From Flavobacterium sp. (GTDB lineage: Bacteria > Bacteroidota > Bacteroidia > Flavobacteriales > Flavobacteriaceae): a DNA stretch of 64,000 bases. The notes beneath the pieces were generated by a model, which was not told the origin of the DNA, did not search any database, and saw nothing but the letters and a program-made list of their open reading frames with translations. The stretch covers positions 1 to 64,000 of the forward strand of contig JADBYA010000023.1 of the NCBI GenBank assembly GCA_020403245.1, given 5' to 3'. This document shows, in pieces, positions 8,526-17,096 of the stretch. A program made the position numbers and the translations under genes. Numbering within the stretch: the first letter of the stretch is position 1; each line of letters opens with the position of its first letter.

Positions 8526-9688
8526 TGTTACAAAATAAAAACTGGCAGATAAAAACACTCAATGATGTTTCAAAAAAACTATCATTAAACAAATTAAAAA
8601 TCAAGCAAAAAGAATATTTGCCAAGTGGTTTGTATCCTGTGATAGATCAAGGGCAAGACTTAATTGGTGGTTATTTTAATGATAAAAGTTTATTGGTTTC
8701 TGATGAACCACCATATATAATATTTGGTGACCACACGAAAGTTAAAAAATATATCACTTTCAAATTTATTCCTGGTGCTGATGGTGTCAAAGTTTTAAAA
8801 GCAAAAGAAAATATTCTACCAAAATTTTTGTTCTATCTTTTATTTACAATAAAAATTGAAGATAAAGGTTATGCAAGACATTTTCAATTATTAGAAAAAG
8901 AAAGCTTTTTAATTCCTAATGATATAGAAACCCAAAAAGCCATCGTCTCCAAAATAGAAGAACTCTTTAGCGAACTAGACAAAGGCATTGAGGATTTAAA
9001 AACAGCGCAACAGCAACTCAAAACCTACCGACAAAGTGTATTGAAATGGGCTTTTGAAGGGAAGTTAACGAATGAGAATGTTAAGGATGGTAAGTTGCCA
9101 AAGGGTTGGGAAATTAAAACTTTAGGTGAAGTCTGTTTTACTACTAGTGGTGGAACACCAAGTAGAAGAAATCTAAATTATTATAATGGAGTAATTCCAT
9201 GGGTAAAATCAGGCGAATTAAATAAAGGAATTATCTACAATACGGAAGAAAAAATCACAGAAGAAGCTATAAAAAATTCAAGTGCAAAAATATTTCCAAA
9301 AGGGACTTTACTAATTGCATTATATGGTGCTACAATAGGAAAGCTAGCTTTTTTAGGTGTTGAAGCGGCTACTAATCAAGCAATTTGTGGAATATTTGAG
9401 AATAAAAATATTAGTTCTTACTACCTATATTATTTTCTAGCATTTAATAAATCAAAATTAGTAGAACAAGGAATAGGAGGTGCGCAACCAAATATTAGTC
9501 AAGCGATATTAAAAAGTTTGAAAATTCCAATCGCTCCACTTGAAGAACAACACCTAATCTTTCAAGAAATTGAAAGCCGTTGGACTGTTGCAGATAAAAT
9601 GGAGGAAAGTATTACTCAAAGCTTACAACAAGCCGAGGCATTGAGGCAGAGTATATTGAAGAAGGCTTTTAGTGGGGAGTTGGTTTAA
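8525..9688 (+). CDS. Type I restriction-modification specificity subunit HsdS
   Basis: A 387-residue DNA sequence-recognition subunit. It has the classic duplicated layout: target recognition domain 1 (about 1-140), a helical spacer (KIEELFSELDKGIEDLKTAQ, ending WAFEGKL), target recognition domain 2 beginning with GWEIKTLGEV, and a second helix (MEESITQSLQQAEALRQSIL) ending KKAFSGELV. The recognition half-domains are visibly more AT-rich than the conserved helices, the usual signature of domain swapping. It starts one base inside the Argonaute gene although it belongs functionally with hsdR and hsdM. Its last codons contain one copy of a 17-bp direct repeat found again at 10953-10969. Confidence 0.93.
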   Translation: MLQNKNWQIKTLNDVSKKLSLNKLKIKQKEYLPSGLYPVIDQGQDLIGGYFNDKSLLVSDEPPYIIFGDHTKVKKYITFKFIPGADGVKVLKAKENILPKFLFYLLFTIKIEDKGYARHFQLLEKESFLIPNDIETQKAIVSKIEELFSELDKGIEDLKTAQQQLKTYRQSVLKWAFEGKLTNENVKDGKLPKGWEIKTLGEVCFTTSGGTPSRRNLNYYNGVIPWVKSGELNKGIIYNTEEKITEEAIKNSSAKIFPKGTLLIALYGATIGKLAFLGVEAATNQAICGIFENKNISSYYLYYFLAFNKSKLVEQGIGGAQPNISQAILKSLKIPIAPLEEQHLIFQEIESRWTVADKMEESITQSLQQAEALRQSILKKAFSGELV

Positions 9689-9690
9689 AA
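9674..9690 (+). repeat. 17-bp direct repeat, left copy
   Basis: GGGGAGTTGGTTTAAAA spans the last codons and stop of hsdS. An identical copy at 10953-10969 spans the end of the GIY-YIG gene, so the two flank the 1.28-kb module between them. Confidence 0.8.
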
Positions 9691-9700
9691 GTATGAAGTT

Positions 9701-10462
9701 ATGATAGACAAAATGATACGATGTAAAAATCTAAAAGAAACAGATACTATTGAAACTATTCATGAATGGTTTTACAAATGTACGCCCAAAGGAAAGGAGA
9801 AACAATGGAAAGACGGTCGAAGTGCTAAAGAAACAGCTAAACATTGGGTTCATACTATTCCTAAACCTTTCTTGGATATTTTAAAAGATAAACATTTAAG
9901 ATATGAATTTTGCTCTCCAGAATATGTAACCAAGTTTGATGCCTATAAAGGAGAAGGTAGAAATCATGATTTGTTGATTTTAGCAAAAGATAAAAAGTCT
10001 AATCCAATTATAGTTTCTATTGAATCAAAAGCGGATGAACCTTTTGGCGAAACAATAGAAAAGAGGATTTATGCTGCTGAAAAAGCAAAAAATAAGAATG
10101 ATAATTCTAAAGCAAAAGAAAGAATCAAAGAATTATGGTTTTCGTTATTTGGTGAAGAAATTGATTTAAAATCGACTTTAAAATATCAATTATTGACTGC
10201 AGTAGCAGGAACTATTGCAGAAGCAAAAAAACGCGGTGCTACAACTGCTTATTTCTTAATACAGACATTTATAGAGCAAGAGAATAATAATCACCAAAAC
10301 AATAAAAAAGACTTAGATAATTTTATTAAATATTTTTCTAAATCGGTTTATACGAACATAGAAAATAATAAGATTTTAGGGCCTTTCAGTATATCCAAAG
10401 GTACGGATTTGATACCAGACAATATTGAGTTGTTTATTGGAAAATATGAAGTTAACATCTAA
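9701..10462 (+). CDS. Hypothetical protein, PD-(D/E)XK-like (possibly DUF6946)
   Basis: A 253-residue soluble protein. Residues about 75-107 read YKGEGRNHDLLILAK then IIVSIESKAD: an acidic residue followed by E-S-K at the end of a strand, the shape of a PD-(D/E)XK nuclease core (D, ExK). From memory this resembles the DUF6946 group found near restriction systems, but I cannot confirm it. No membrane segment or signal peptide. It lies 12 bases after hsdS and 4 bases before the GIY-YIG gene, inside a module bounded by 17-bp direct repeats. A defence nuclease role is inferred from motif and context. Confidence 0.6.
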   Translation: MIDKMIRCKNLKETDTIETIHEWFYKCTPKGKEKQWKDGRSAKETAKHWVHTIPKPFLDILKDKHLRYEFCSPEYVTKFDAYKGEGRNHDLLILAKDKKSNPIIVSIESKADEPFGETIEKRIYAAEKAKNKNDNSKAKERIKELWFSLFGEEIDLKSTLKYQLLTAVAGTIAEAKKRGATTAYFLIQTFIEQENNNHQNNKKDLDNFIKYFSKSVYTNIENNKILGPFSISKGTDLIPDNIELFIGKYEVNI

Positions 10463-10466
10463 CCTT

Positions 10467-10967
10467 ATGGACTATAAAATCGAACATTACAATTTGAACA
10501 TCATTGATTTTGATGACAATACTTGCAGAACAGAGTTATTTCCTAAAGACGGAGATGCATTATTAAAAGAAAGACGTAAGTTGTATGTGGTTTATTTTGA
10601 TAAGCAAGTATTATATGTCGGCGAGGCTCATACTTCTATAAAAACTCGATTTCAAAGAGGATGCAATGCTTTTAATTATTACAAAAGAAATAATGATATT
10701 GCTCGTAATGGTTATAAAGGTTACAAATGGTTAAACAGAGAGTTTAATTCTGATAGAAACTTAACAGTATGCGTAGTAACATTTTCTGAAAGGTATGACT
10801 TTAATAGAGAATTTATTGAAGCCATAGAAGGAGAATTAGTGTATATAATAAGAAATAAAACTGGTAATTGGCCAAAGTTTCAAAATGAGATACATTTTAG
10901 TAACTGTAATGGAGCTAAGGAGATTGCAGAGATAATATTGAGTAAGATTTTTGGGGAGTTGGTTTAA
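10467..10967 (+). CDS. GIY-YIG domain protein (putative nuclease)
   Basis: About 166 residues from ATG 10467; earlier starts at 10425 (TTG) and 10446 (ATG) would overlap the upstream gene. The N-terminal half carries a GIY-YIG-like core: LYVVYFDKQVLYVGEAHTS gives the two short strands (VVY and YVG) followed by KTRFQRG with the conserved arginine. EAIEGELVYIIRN supplies the expected metal-binding glutamate, and NWPKFQNEIHF the downstream asparagine. Known members cut or nick DNA. It ends in IFGELV, encoded by the right copy of the 17-bp repeat, and sits 15 bases before the OLD-family gene. Confidence 0.72.
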   Translation: MDYKIEHYNLNIIDFDDNTCRTELFPKDGDALLKERRKLYVVYFDKQVLYVGEAHTSIKTRFQRGCNAFNYYKRNNDIARNGYKGYKWLNREFNSDRNLTVCVVTFSERYDFNREFIEAIEGELVYIIRNKTGNWPKFQNEIHFSNCNGAKEIAEIILSKIFGELV

Positions 10968-10969
10968 AA
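10953..10969 (+). repeat. 17-bp direct repeat, right copy
   Basis: GGGGAGTTGGTTTAAAA, identical to 9674-9690 at the end of hsdS. Confidence 0.8.
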
Positions 10970-10982
10970 AACAAAGATAATC

Positions 10983-12755
10983 ATGTATATAAAAGAAGTT
11001 AGAATTAGGAATTTTAGATCAATTGTGAAAGCTGACATAGTATTGAATAATTTATCAATATTTGTCGGATTAAATGATGTTGGTAAATCAAATATATTAA
11101 AAGCTTTAAATCTTTTTTTTAATAATGAAACAGATTATGATAAGGTCTTAGATTTTGCTCATGATTATAGTAAATTTACACCTATACGAAAGAAAAAAGC
11201 AGAGGAAATTATTATAGAACTGGTATTTCACGCACCTACTAATTATAAAGAAAGTAAAGATATTATTTGGCGTAAGATATGGCGCAAATCTGGATTACAT
11301 TTTAACGAAACAAAGTTTATTGACAATACTAACTTTCCAAGTAAATCAAAATTATATTCTTGGCTTCAAAACATTCGTTTTTCTTATGTCCCCGCAATTA
11401 GAGACACTTCATATTTTCAAATATTACTAGCACAACTTCATGATTCTTTAGCAGAAACAATTGAATTGGAATTAAGGAATGCAGGAGATGATTTTATAAA
11501 AAAAATCAAATCAAATACTGAAGCAATGATTAAAGAAATAGATATGCGATTAATGATTAATAGTCAAATAAAACTTCCTTCTAATTTACAATCATTATTT
11601 AAAACATTAGATTTTTCAACATCCGAAGGTGGTTTTGAAATCTCATTATCCAATAGAGGTGATGGAATTAAAACAAGATACATCCCCGTTATTTTAAAAT
11701 TCATATCAGATCAATTAAATATTAATAAAAGAAAAGGTTCCGCAAACGTAAACATGCTTTGGGGATATGAAGAACCTGAAAACAATTTAGAAATGCTTGC
11801 GGCTTTTAAATTAGCTAAAGACTTTATAGATTATTCAAAGGATATTCAAATTCTTATTACAACTCATTCACCTGGCTTCTATACCCTTAAAGAAAACAAT
11901 GATGAAAGTGTTAATTTATTTAAAGTAGTTAAAGAAAAAAATAAAGAAGCTGAGATAGTAGAGTTAATAACTTTTAATGATCTAAATAGTGACATGGGTA
12001 TTATGCCGTTAATAGCGCCCTATGTTAAAGAAAAAATCATTGAAATTGAACATCTTCAAAATGACATTAATATATTTAAAGTTCAATTGTCAAAATTCAG
12101 TAAGCATGTAATTTTTGTTGAGGGAGATGATGAAGTTAGAATATTCAATAATATTCTAACTGAATTGAAATTTGATGATAAAATAAATGTCAACAGAGAT
12201 GGTTTTGGTTGTAGTGGTGTGAAAAATCAAATGATGGCATGGTCATGGGTTTCAAGTATTGCTGTTTTTAAAGCGATTGGCGTCTTTGATAATGATATTT
12301 CAGGCAATTCAGAATTTAAAAAATTAAAACTTGAACTCCAATTTAATGAAGCAGAAGCAAATCAAAAAGTAAAAGCATTAAATTATAAAGTGCCACCACA
12401 TCTAATAAATATAAAATATAAAATAAACAACTTCCCTATTGAACTTGAAGAAATGTATTCAATTGAAGTATGGAAAATTGCAGAAAAAAAAGGATGGTTA
12501 GAGGATAGGAATATTAAGGAATTACATTCATTTGTCACAGTAGATTCAACATCACAAACAATTATTGATAAGATAGATTCTTTAGGTTTTAATTCTGAAG
12601 AAAAATTATATGTTCTTAAAAAGGTACCTGATAAGCATAAAGAAAAACTTTCAAAATTTTTAGTTATTGATAAAACCATTGATTTTAATAATAAATTTGA
12701 ATCAATAATAAAATTATTTCAAGATACCATAATACCATTTCTAACCAAAAAATAA
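10983..12755 (+). CDS. OLD-family AAA ATPase with TOPRIM domain (putative ATP-dependent endonuclease)
   Basis: A 590-residue protein. The opening MYIKEVRIRNFRSI and Walker A GLNDVGKSN (29-37) are those of SMC/RecF-like OLD ATPases. A Walker B-like LWGYEEPENNLEM follows, with the TTHSP motif further on. The C-terminal TOPRIM nuclease shows VIFVEGDDE near 377 and IGVFDND with the DxD pair near 436-438. OLD-family nucleases include GajA of Gabija and phage P2 Old. No UvrD-like GajB helicase is present, so this is not a standard Gabija pair; the GIY-YIG protein just upstream is a candidate partner. Its stop abuts the hsdM start with no gap. Confidence 0.82.
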   Translation: MYIKEVRIRNFRSIVKADIVLNNLSIFVGLNDVGKSNILKALNLFFNNETDYDKVLDFAHDYSKFTPIRKKKAEEIIIELVFHAPTNYKESKDIIWRKIWRKSGLHFNETKFIDNTNFPSKSKLYSWLQNIRFSYVPAIRDTSYFQILLAQLHDSLAETIELELRNAGDDFIKKIKSNTEAMIKEIDMRLMINSQIKLPSNLQSLFKTLDFSTSEGGFEISLSNRGDGIKTRYIPVILKFISDQLNINKRKGSANVNMLWGYEEPENNLEMLAAFKLAKDFIDYSKDIQILITTHSPGFYTLKENNDESVNLFKVVKEKNKEAEIVELITFNDLNSDMGIMPLIAPYVKEKIIEIEHLQNDINIFKVQLSKFSKHVIFVEGDDEVRIFNNILTELKFDDKINVNRDGFGCSGVKNQMMAWSWVSSIAVFKAIGVFDNDISGNSEFKKLKLELQFNEAEANQKVKALNYKVPPHLINIKYKINNFPIELEEMYSIEVWKIAEKKGWLEDRNIKELHSFVTVDSTSQTIIDKIDSLGFNSEEKLYVLKKVPDKHKEKLSKFLVIDKTIDFNNKFESIIKLFQDTIIPFLTKK

Positions 12756-14246
12756 ATGAGCAAAGAAAACACAAATGCCTCCAGTATAGTAAGTAAAGTA
12801 TGGGCATTTTGCCAAACGTTGCGAGACGATGGTGTGGGGTATGGCGACTACTTAGAGCAATTAACGTATTTGTTATTCCTAAAAATGGCAGACGAATACA
12901 CCAAACCGCCGCATAATAGAACGATGCCTATTCCAAGCGAGTTTGCGTGGGAGACGTTAACTAGTAAAAGTGGTACGGAGCTAGAGTCGCATTATAATAT
13001 TATGCTTCGCGAGTTAGCCAAAGAAAAAGGCATCTTGGGGCAAATCTTTGTAAAAAGCCAAAACAAAATACAAGACCCAGCTAAGTTGTATAAACTGATA
13101 GCACTTATCAATGCCGAGAACTGGATATTGATGGGTGTGAAAGACAAAGGTGATATCTATGAAGGTATCCTAGAGAAAAATGCCGAGGATACCAAAAGTG
13201 GTGCTGGGCAGTACTTCACTCCTCGCCCATTGATTAAAGCGATGGTAGAATGTTTGCGTCCAGAACCTATGAAAACCATAGCCGACCCAGCCTGTGGAAC
13301 AGGAGGTTTCTTTTTGGCGGCTTATGACTGGATTGTTGCCAACCGGGATTTAGACAAAGATGCTGCTAAGTTCCTGAAATATGAAACGTTTTTTGGGAAT
13401 GAGATTGTGGCGAGTACGAGACGCTTAGCGTTGATGAATTTGTTTTTGCATAACATTGGGGATATCGATTCAGATAATTTTATTTCGCCTAATGATTCTT
13501 TGATTACTGATTCGGGTACTCGTTATGATTATATCTTGGCTAATCCGCCTTTTGGTAAAAAGAGTAGTATGACGTTTACCAATGAAGCTGGCGAACAAGA
13601 GAAAGAAGATTTGACCTATAACCGTCAGGACTTTTGGGTAACGACGAGTAACAAGCAATTGAACTTTGTGCAACACATTCGCACCATGCTCAAAACCACA
13701 GGACAAGCCGCAGTAGTATTGCCTGATAATGTTTTGTTTGAAGGTGGTGTTGGAGAAACGGTGCGTAAGAAGTTGTTAGACACTACTAATTTACATACTA
13801 TACTTAGATTACCCACAGGGATATTCTATGCCAATGGCGTGAAAGCAAATGTGTTATTCTTTGATGGCAAACCATCAAGCAAAGACCCATGGACAAAGGA
13901 AGTTTGGGTGTATGATTACAGAACTAATATTCATCATACGTTGAAGAAAAACCCTTTAAAATTAAATGATTTGAGTGATTTTATCACGTTGTATAATTCG
14001 GAGAATATCAATAAACGTAAAGAAACATATGATTCAACTACCAATCCGGAAGGACGTTGGAGAAAGTTCATGTATGATGAAATCATAGCGAGAGATAAAA
14101 CGAGTTTGGACATTACGTGGTTGAAGGATAAATCACTGGCTGACTTGGATAACTTGCCTGACCCAGATGTTTTGGCATTGGAGATTGTGGAAAATATAGA
14201 AGCTGGATTGTTGAGTTTTAGAGCGATTATTGAGGGGTTGAAGTAG
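12756..14246 (+). CDS. Type I restriction-modification DNA methylase HsdM
   Basis: A 496-residue N6-adenine methyltransferase subunit. The N-terminal HsdM helical domain (about 8-130) precedes the catalytic domain, with the S-adenosylmethionine motif DPACGTGGFF near 177 and the catalytic NPPF near 263. It methylates the site read by HsdS and protects host DNA from HsdR. It starts immediately after the OLD-family stop codon and is 3 kb from hsdS and 7 kb from hsdR. Like hsdR, it is less AT-rich than the genes inserted between, which supports an ancestral hsd operon later expanded. Confidence 0.95.
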   Translation: MSKENTNASSIVSKVWAFCQTLRDDGVGYGDYLEQLTYLLFLKMADEYTKPPHNRTMPIPSEFAWETLTSKSGTELESHYNIMLRELAKEKGILGQIFVKSQNKIQDPAKLYKLIALINAENWILMGVKDKGDIYEGILEKNAEDTKSGAGQYFTPRPLIKAMVECLRPEPMKTIADPACGTGGFFLAAYDWIVANRDLDKDAAKFLKYETFFGNEIVASTRRLALMNLFLHNIGDIDSDNFISPNDSLITDSGTRYDYILANPPFGKKSSMTFTNEAGEQEKEDLTYNRQDFWVTTSNKQLNFVQHIRTMLKTTGQAAVVLPDNVLFEGGVGETVRKKLLDTTNLHTILRLPTGIFYANGVKANVLFFDGKPSSKDPWTKEVWVYDYRTNIHHTLKKNPLKLNDLSDFITLYNSENINKRKETYDSTTNPEGRWRKFMYDEIIARDKTSLDITWLKDKSLADLDNLPDPDVLALEIVENIEAGLLSFRAIIEGLK

Positions 14247-14339
14247 GAAATAAACCGTCAATGGTTGTGGGGTTTAACACAATTTAAGTCAAAAAGTGAA
14301 CACTTTGATCAACTTTTTTATTTAGCATTTAAAAATAAT

Positions 14340-17096
14340 ATGGATATAAGACAGCAAAATATAATAAAGTTCAGTGATATAATTTTAGGGCATCTTCTAA
14401 AGTATAAAGAAGTTCATCCAGACTTTACATTTTCTTTAAGACAGCGTGACTTTGCTAAAGCAGATAGTCCAAAAAGACTAGAAAATGGGCAATGGTTTCA
14501 GGGTTCTGATTATATTTATGTGCCTTTATTCAAAAAAGGAGACAGTGCTAGAAAAATCAAGACATTGGGGTTTATTATTGAATTTGACAAATCAGGCAAC
14601 ATTTCTAAAAGTTCTATAACAATTTCTTTTAAATCAGGTATAGTAAATGAAAACGAAATAGCATTTCATAAAAGATTGGCTTCAAATATTGGAATTGAAC
14701 TTAATGACCAAAATTTTGGAGATAAATACTTTGATAATCCAAAGGATATTTTTATTAACCTAGACTATTTTATTATTGAAGTTAGAAATCAAGCGTTGAC
14801 TTTATTAGAAGACCTTGGATTAAAAAAGCAATATATTTATAGTGAAAGTGATTTTCAAAAACGATTAAATAAAATAAACGAAGTTAAACTTGAGGGACTA
14901 CCACCAAAAAAAGATATTAATTATTGGATATTTCAAGGCAGTCCCAAAATTTATGATGCGGTTAGTGCATTAAACGCAAATGCTGTCAAGACTTGGACAG
15001 TTAGCGCTCACAAAGACAAGATTAAAACTGGTGATAAATTTATCTTGTGGTTAACAGGAAATAATGCCGGTTGCTATGCCTTGGGTAGCGTAGACTCTGA
15101 AGTAACCATGATGAAAGAGGAAGATGCTGAGATGAGCTATTACCTATCTCCTACTCCACAAACAGAAAATACTAGGGTTAAAATAGTGATTGAATACAAT
15201 CTTGTAGATAATCCTGTTTTGTGGGAATTAATTAAAGAGGAAGAAGTATTTAAAGACTTTAAAGGTAGTAATCAGGGTACTAACTTCACAGCTACTGAAG
15301 AGCAGTATGATTCGTTTTTAGAATTAGGATTAATGGATAATTACAATTTTGAAAAAGTACTTCAAAAATTTAACCAAGAAGATTTAAAAAGTTACTTATC
15401 ACTACTATTTGAAATATTGGATAATTCAAACCTTGAAAAGGGCGATAGTCGAATGTTATTTAGCTATAATAATAGAAAACTTGGCTTTTCTGTAGGTCAA
15501 AGAATTACACTACTTTATCTTAAGAAAAATAGTAAAGGGAAATATTTCGTACTGACAAAAGACAAAATAAGACCAACTAGCGAAAATTTTTTAGGTAAAG
15601 AACCATCACCGTATGGCACTTATTTAAATGATTTACATTTAGAACAAAGTGAAAAGCAATCAGTTTTGGATGGTGTTTTAAAAGAACTAAAAAGAGTTAA
15701 AAAATCAAGTTATAGGAATAAAAATTATAATGATTTTGAGAATGCAGTTTTTGATCCTTTATTCAGAGCAAGATTCCAACAACAAAACAATAAAATGATG
15801 AAAAACGAACCTAACCTAAATCAAATAATTTATGGTCCACCCGGGACAGGGAAAACGTATTCGCTTCAGAAAAACTACTTTGATAAGTTCACTATTAAAG
15901 AAACAGCGGTTACTAGGGAACAATATTTAGAGCAAATTGTATCTGAATTAAACTGGTGGCAGGTGATTAGTATTGCGGTTTTGGATATAGGAGTATCTAA
16001 AGTCAATGCCATTTATGACCATGAGTTTGTAAAAATAAAAGAAGGATTTTCTTCTTCCAATTCTATAAGACAAACTATTTGGGGACAATTGCAAGCCCAT
16101 ACAGTTTGGGAATCAGAAAATGTTAAGTTTGCCAAACGACAAGAACCTTTATTATTCTCCAAAAATGATACCTCAGAATGGACTATTGATACTCTTTTAT
16201 TGGAACAATTCTTTCCAGAAGCTTTTGATTATTTGGCTCAAAGCAAAGATTATAAATCGAGTGTAAAATCGGTTATTAAGAATTATGAGTTTATCACTTT
16301 TCATCAATCTTTCAGTTATGAAGACTTTATTGAAGGGATAAAACCTAAAATGGAAGATGGCGAAACCGATATCTCCTATGATATAAAAGATGGGGTGTTC
16401 AAAAAACTTTGTTTGAAAGCTGAAAGCGACCCTTCAAATAAATATGCCTTATTTATTGATGAAATTAACCGAGGTAATGTTTCTGCCATATTTGGTGAAC
16501 TTATAACCCTCATAGAAGAAGATAAACGCCTAGGTGCTGAAAATGAATTGCGCGTTAAATTGCCATATTCTAAAAAAGATTTTGGTGTTCCTTCTAACTT
16601 ATACATCATTGGCACTATGAATTCGGCAGACAGAAGTGTGGAAGCACTAGACACGGAGTTGAGAAGACGATTTAGTTTTGAGGAATTGTTGCCTGATACT
16701 AGCTTATTGAAAGACCTTGAATTTAATGGATTTAACATGAAAGAGGTTTTAGAAACCATCAATGAGCGCATAGAAGTATTGCTAGATAGAGACCACACCA
16801 TAGGTCACTCCTATTTCTTGAAAGTTAACAGTAATGATACCAAAGCGTTGCAAAATGTGTTTCAAAATAATATTATCCCGTTGTTACAGGAGTATTTTTA
16901 TCATGATTATGAGAAAATAGCTTTGGTGCTGGGAGAAGGTTTTATAACGTTGAAAACTGAAAAGGAAACTCAAATACGTTTTGCTAGCTTTAGTATAGGA
17001 ACACTTGAAGTACCTGAAAGCCCTAGACGCTTTGAATTATTAAAGAATATTCCAAATATAGAAACCGCTGTAATGCAATTGCTGAACCGTGCTTAA
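14340..17096 (+). CDS. McrB-type AAA+ GTPase with an EVE domain
   Basis: About 918 residues from ATG 14340; a TTG at 14265 gives 25 more with no family support. The N-terminal part (about 1-170) is probably a McrB-like DNA-binding domain. An EVE domain follows (INYWIFQGSPKIYDA, KTGDKFILWLTG, ending near residue 335), a fold that reads modified bases. The motor has GPPGTGKT near 499, ALFIDEINRGN near 702 and the McrB signature IGTMNSADRSVEALD. McrB uses GTP to assemble with McrC and drive cleavage of DNA carrying modified cytosine. It overlaps mcrC by 8 bases. The C-terminal motor and mcrC look less AT-rich than its N-terminal half. Confidence 0.88.
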   Translation: MDIRQQNIIKFSDIILGHLLKYKEVHPDFTFSLRQRDFAKADSPKRLENGQWFQGSDYIYVPLFKKGDSARKIKTLGFIIEFDKSGNISKSSITISFKSGIVNENEIAFHKRLASNIGIELNDQNFGDKYFDNPKDIFINLDYFIIEVRNQALTLLEDLGLKKQYIYSESDFQKRLNKINEVKLEGLPPKKDINYWIFQGSPKIYDAVSALNANAVKTWTVSAHKDKIKTGDKFILWLTGNNAGCYALGSVDSEVTMMKEEDAEMSYYLSPTPQTENTRVKIVIEYNLVDNPVLWELIKEEEVFKDFKGSNQGTNFTATEEQYDSFLELGLMDNYNFEKVLQKFNQEDLKSYLSLLFEILDNSNLEKGDSRMLFSYNNRKLGFSVGQRITLLYLKKNSKGKYFVLTKDKIRPTSENFLGKEPSPYGTYLNDLHLEQSEKQSVLDGVLKELKRVKKSSYRNKNYNDFENAVFDPLFRARFQQQNNKMMKNEPNLNQIIYGPPGTGKTYSLQKNYFDKFTIKETAVTREQYLEQIVSELNWWQVISIAVLDIGVSKVNAIYDHEFVKIKEGFSSSNSIRQTIWGQLQAHTVWESENVKFAKRQEPLLFSKNDTSEWTIDTLLLEQFFPEAFDYLAQSKDYKSSVKSVIKNYEFITFHQSFSYEDFIEGIKPKMEDGETDISYDIKDGVFKKLCLKAESDPSNKYALFIDEINRGNVSAIFGELITLIEEDKRLGAENELRVKLPYSKKDFGVPSNLYIIGTMNSADRSVEALDTELRRRFSFEELLPDTSLLKDLEFNGFNMKEVLETINERIEVLLDRDHTIGHSYFLKVNSNDTKALQNVFQNNIIPLLQEYFYHDYEKIALVLGEGFITLKTEKETQIRFASFSIGTLEVPESPRRFELLKNIPNIETAVMQLLNRA

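Noticed and set aside
10983..12755. Gabija system (GajA)
   Set aside because: The OLD-family protein lacks an adjacent UvrD-like GajB helicase, so the named system is not supported.
16376..16801. Minus-strand ORF of 141 codons within mcrB
   Set aside because: Lies wholly inside the conserved McrB motor coding sequence and is its antisense shadow.
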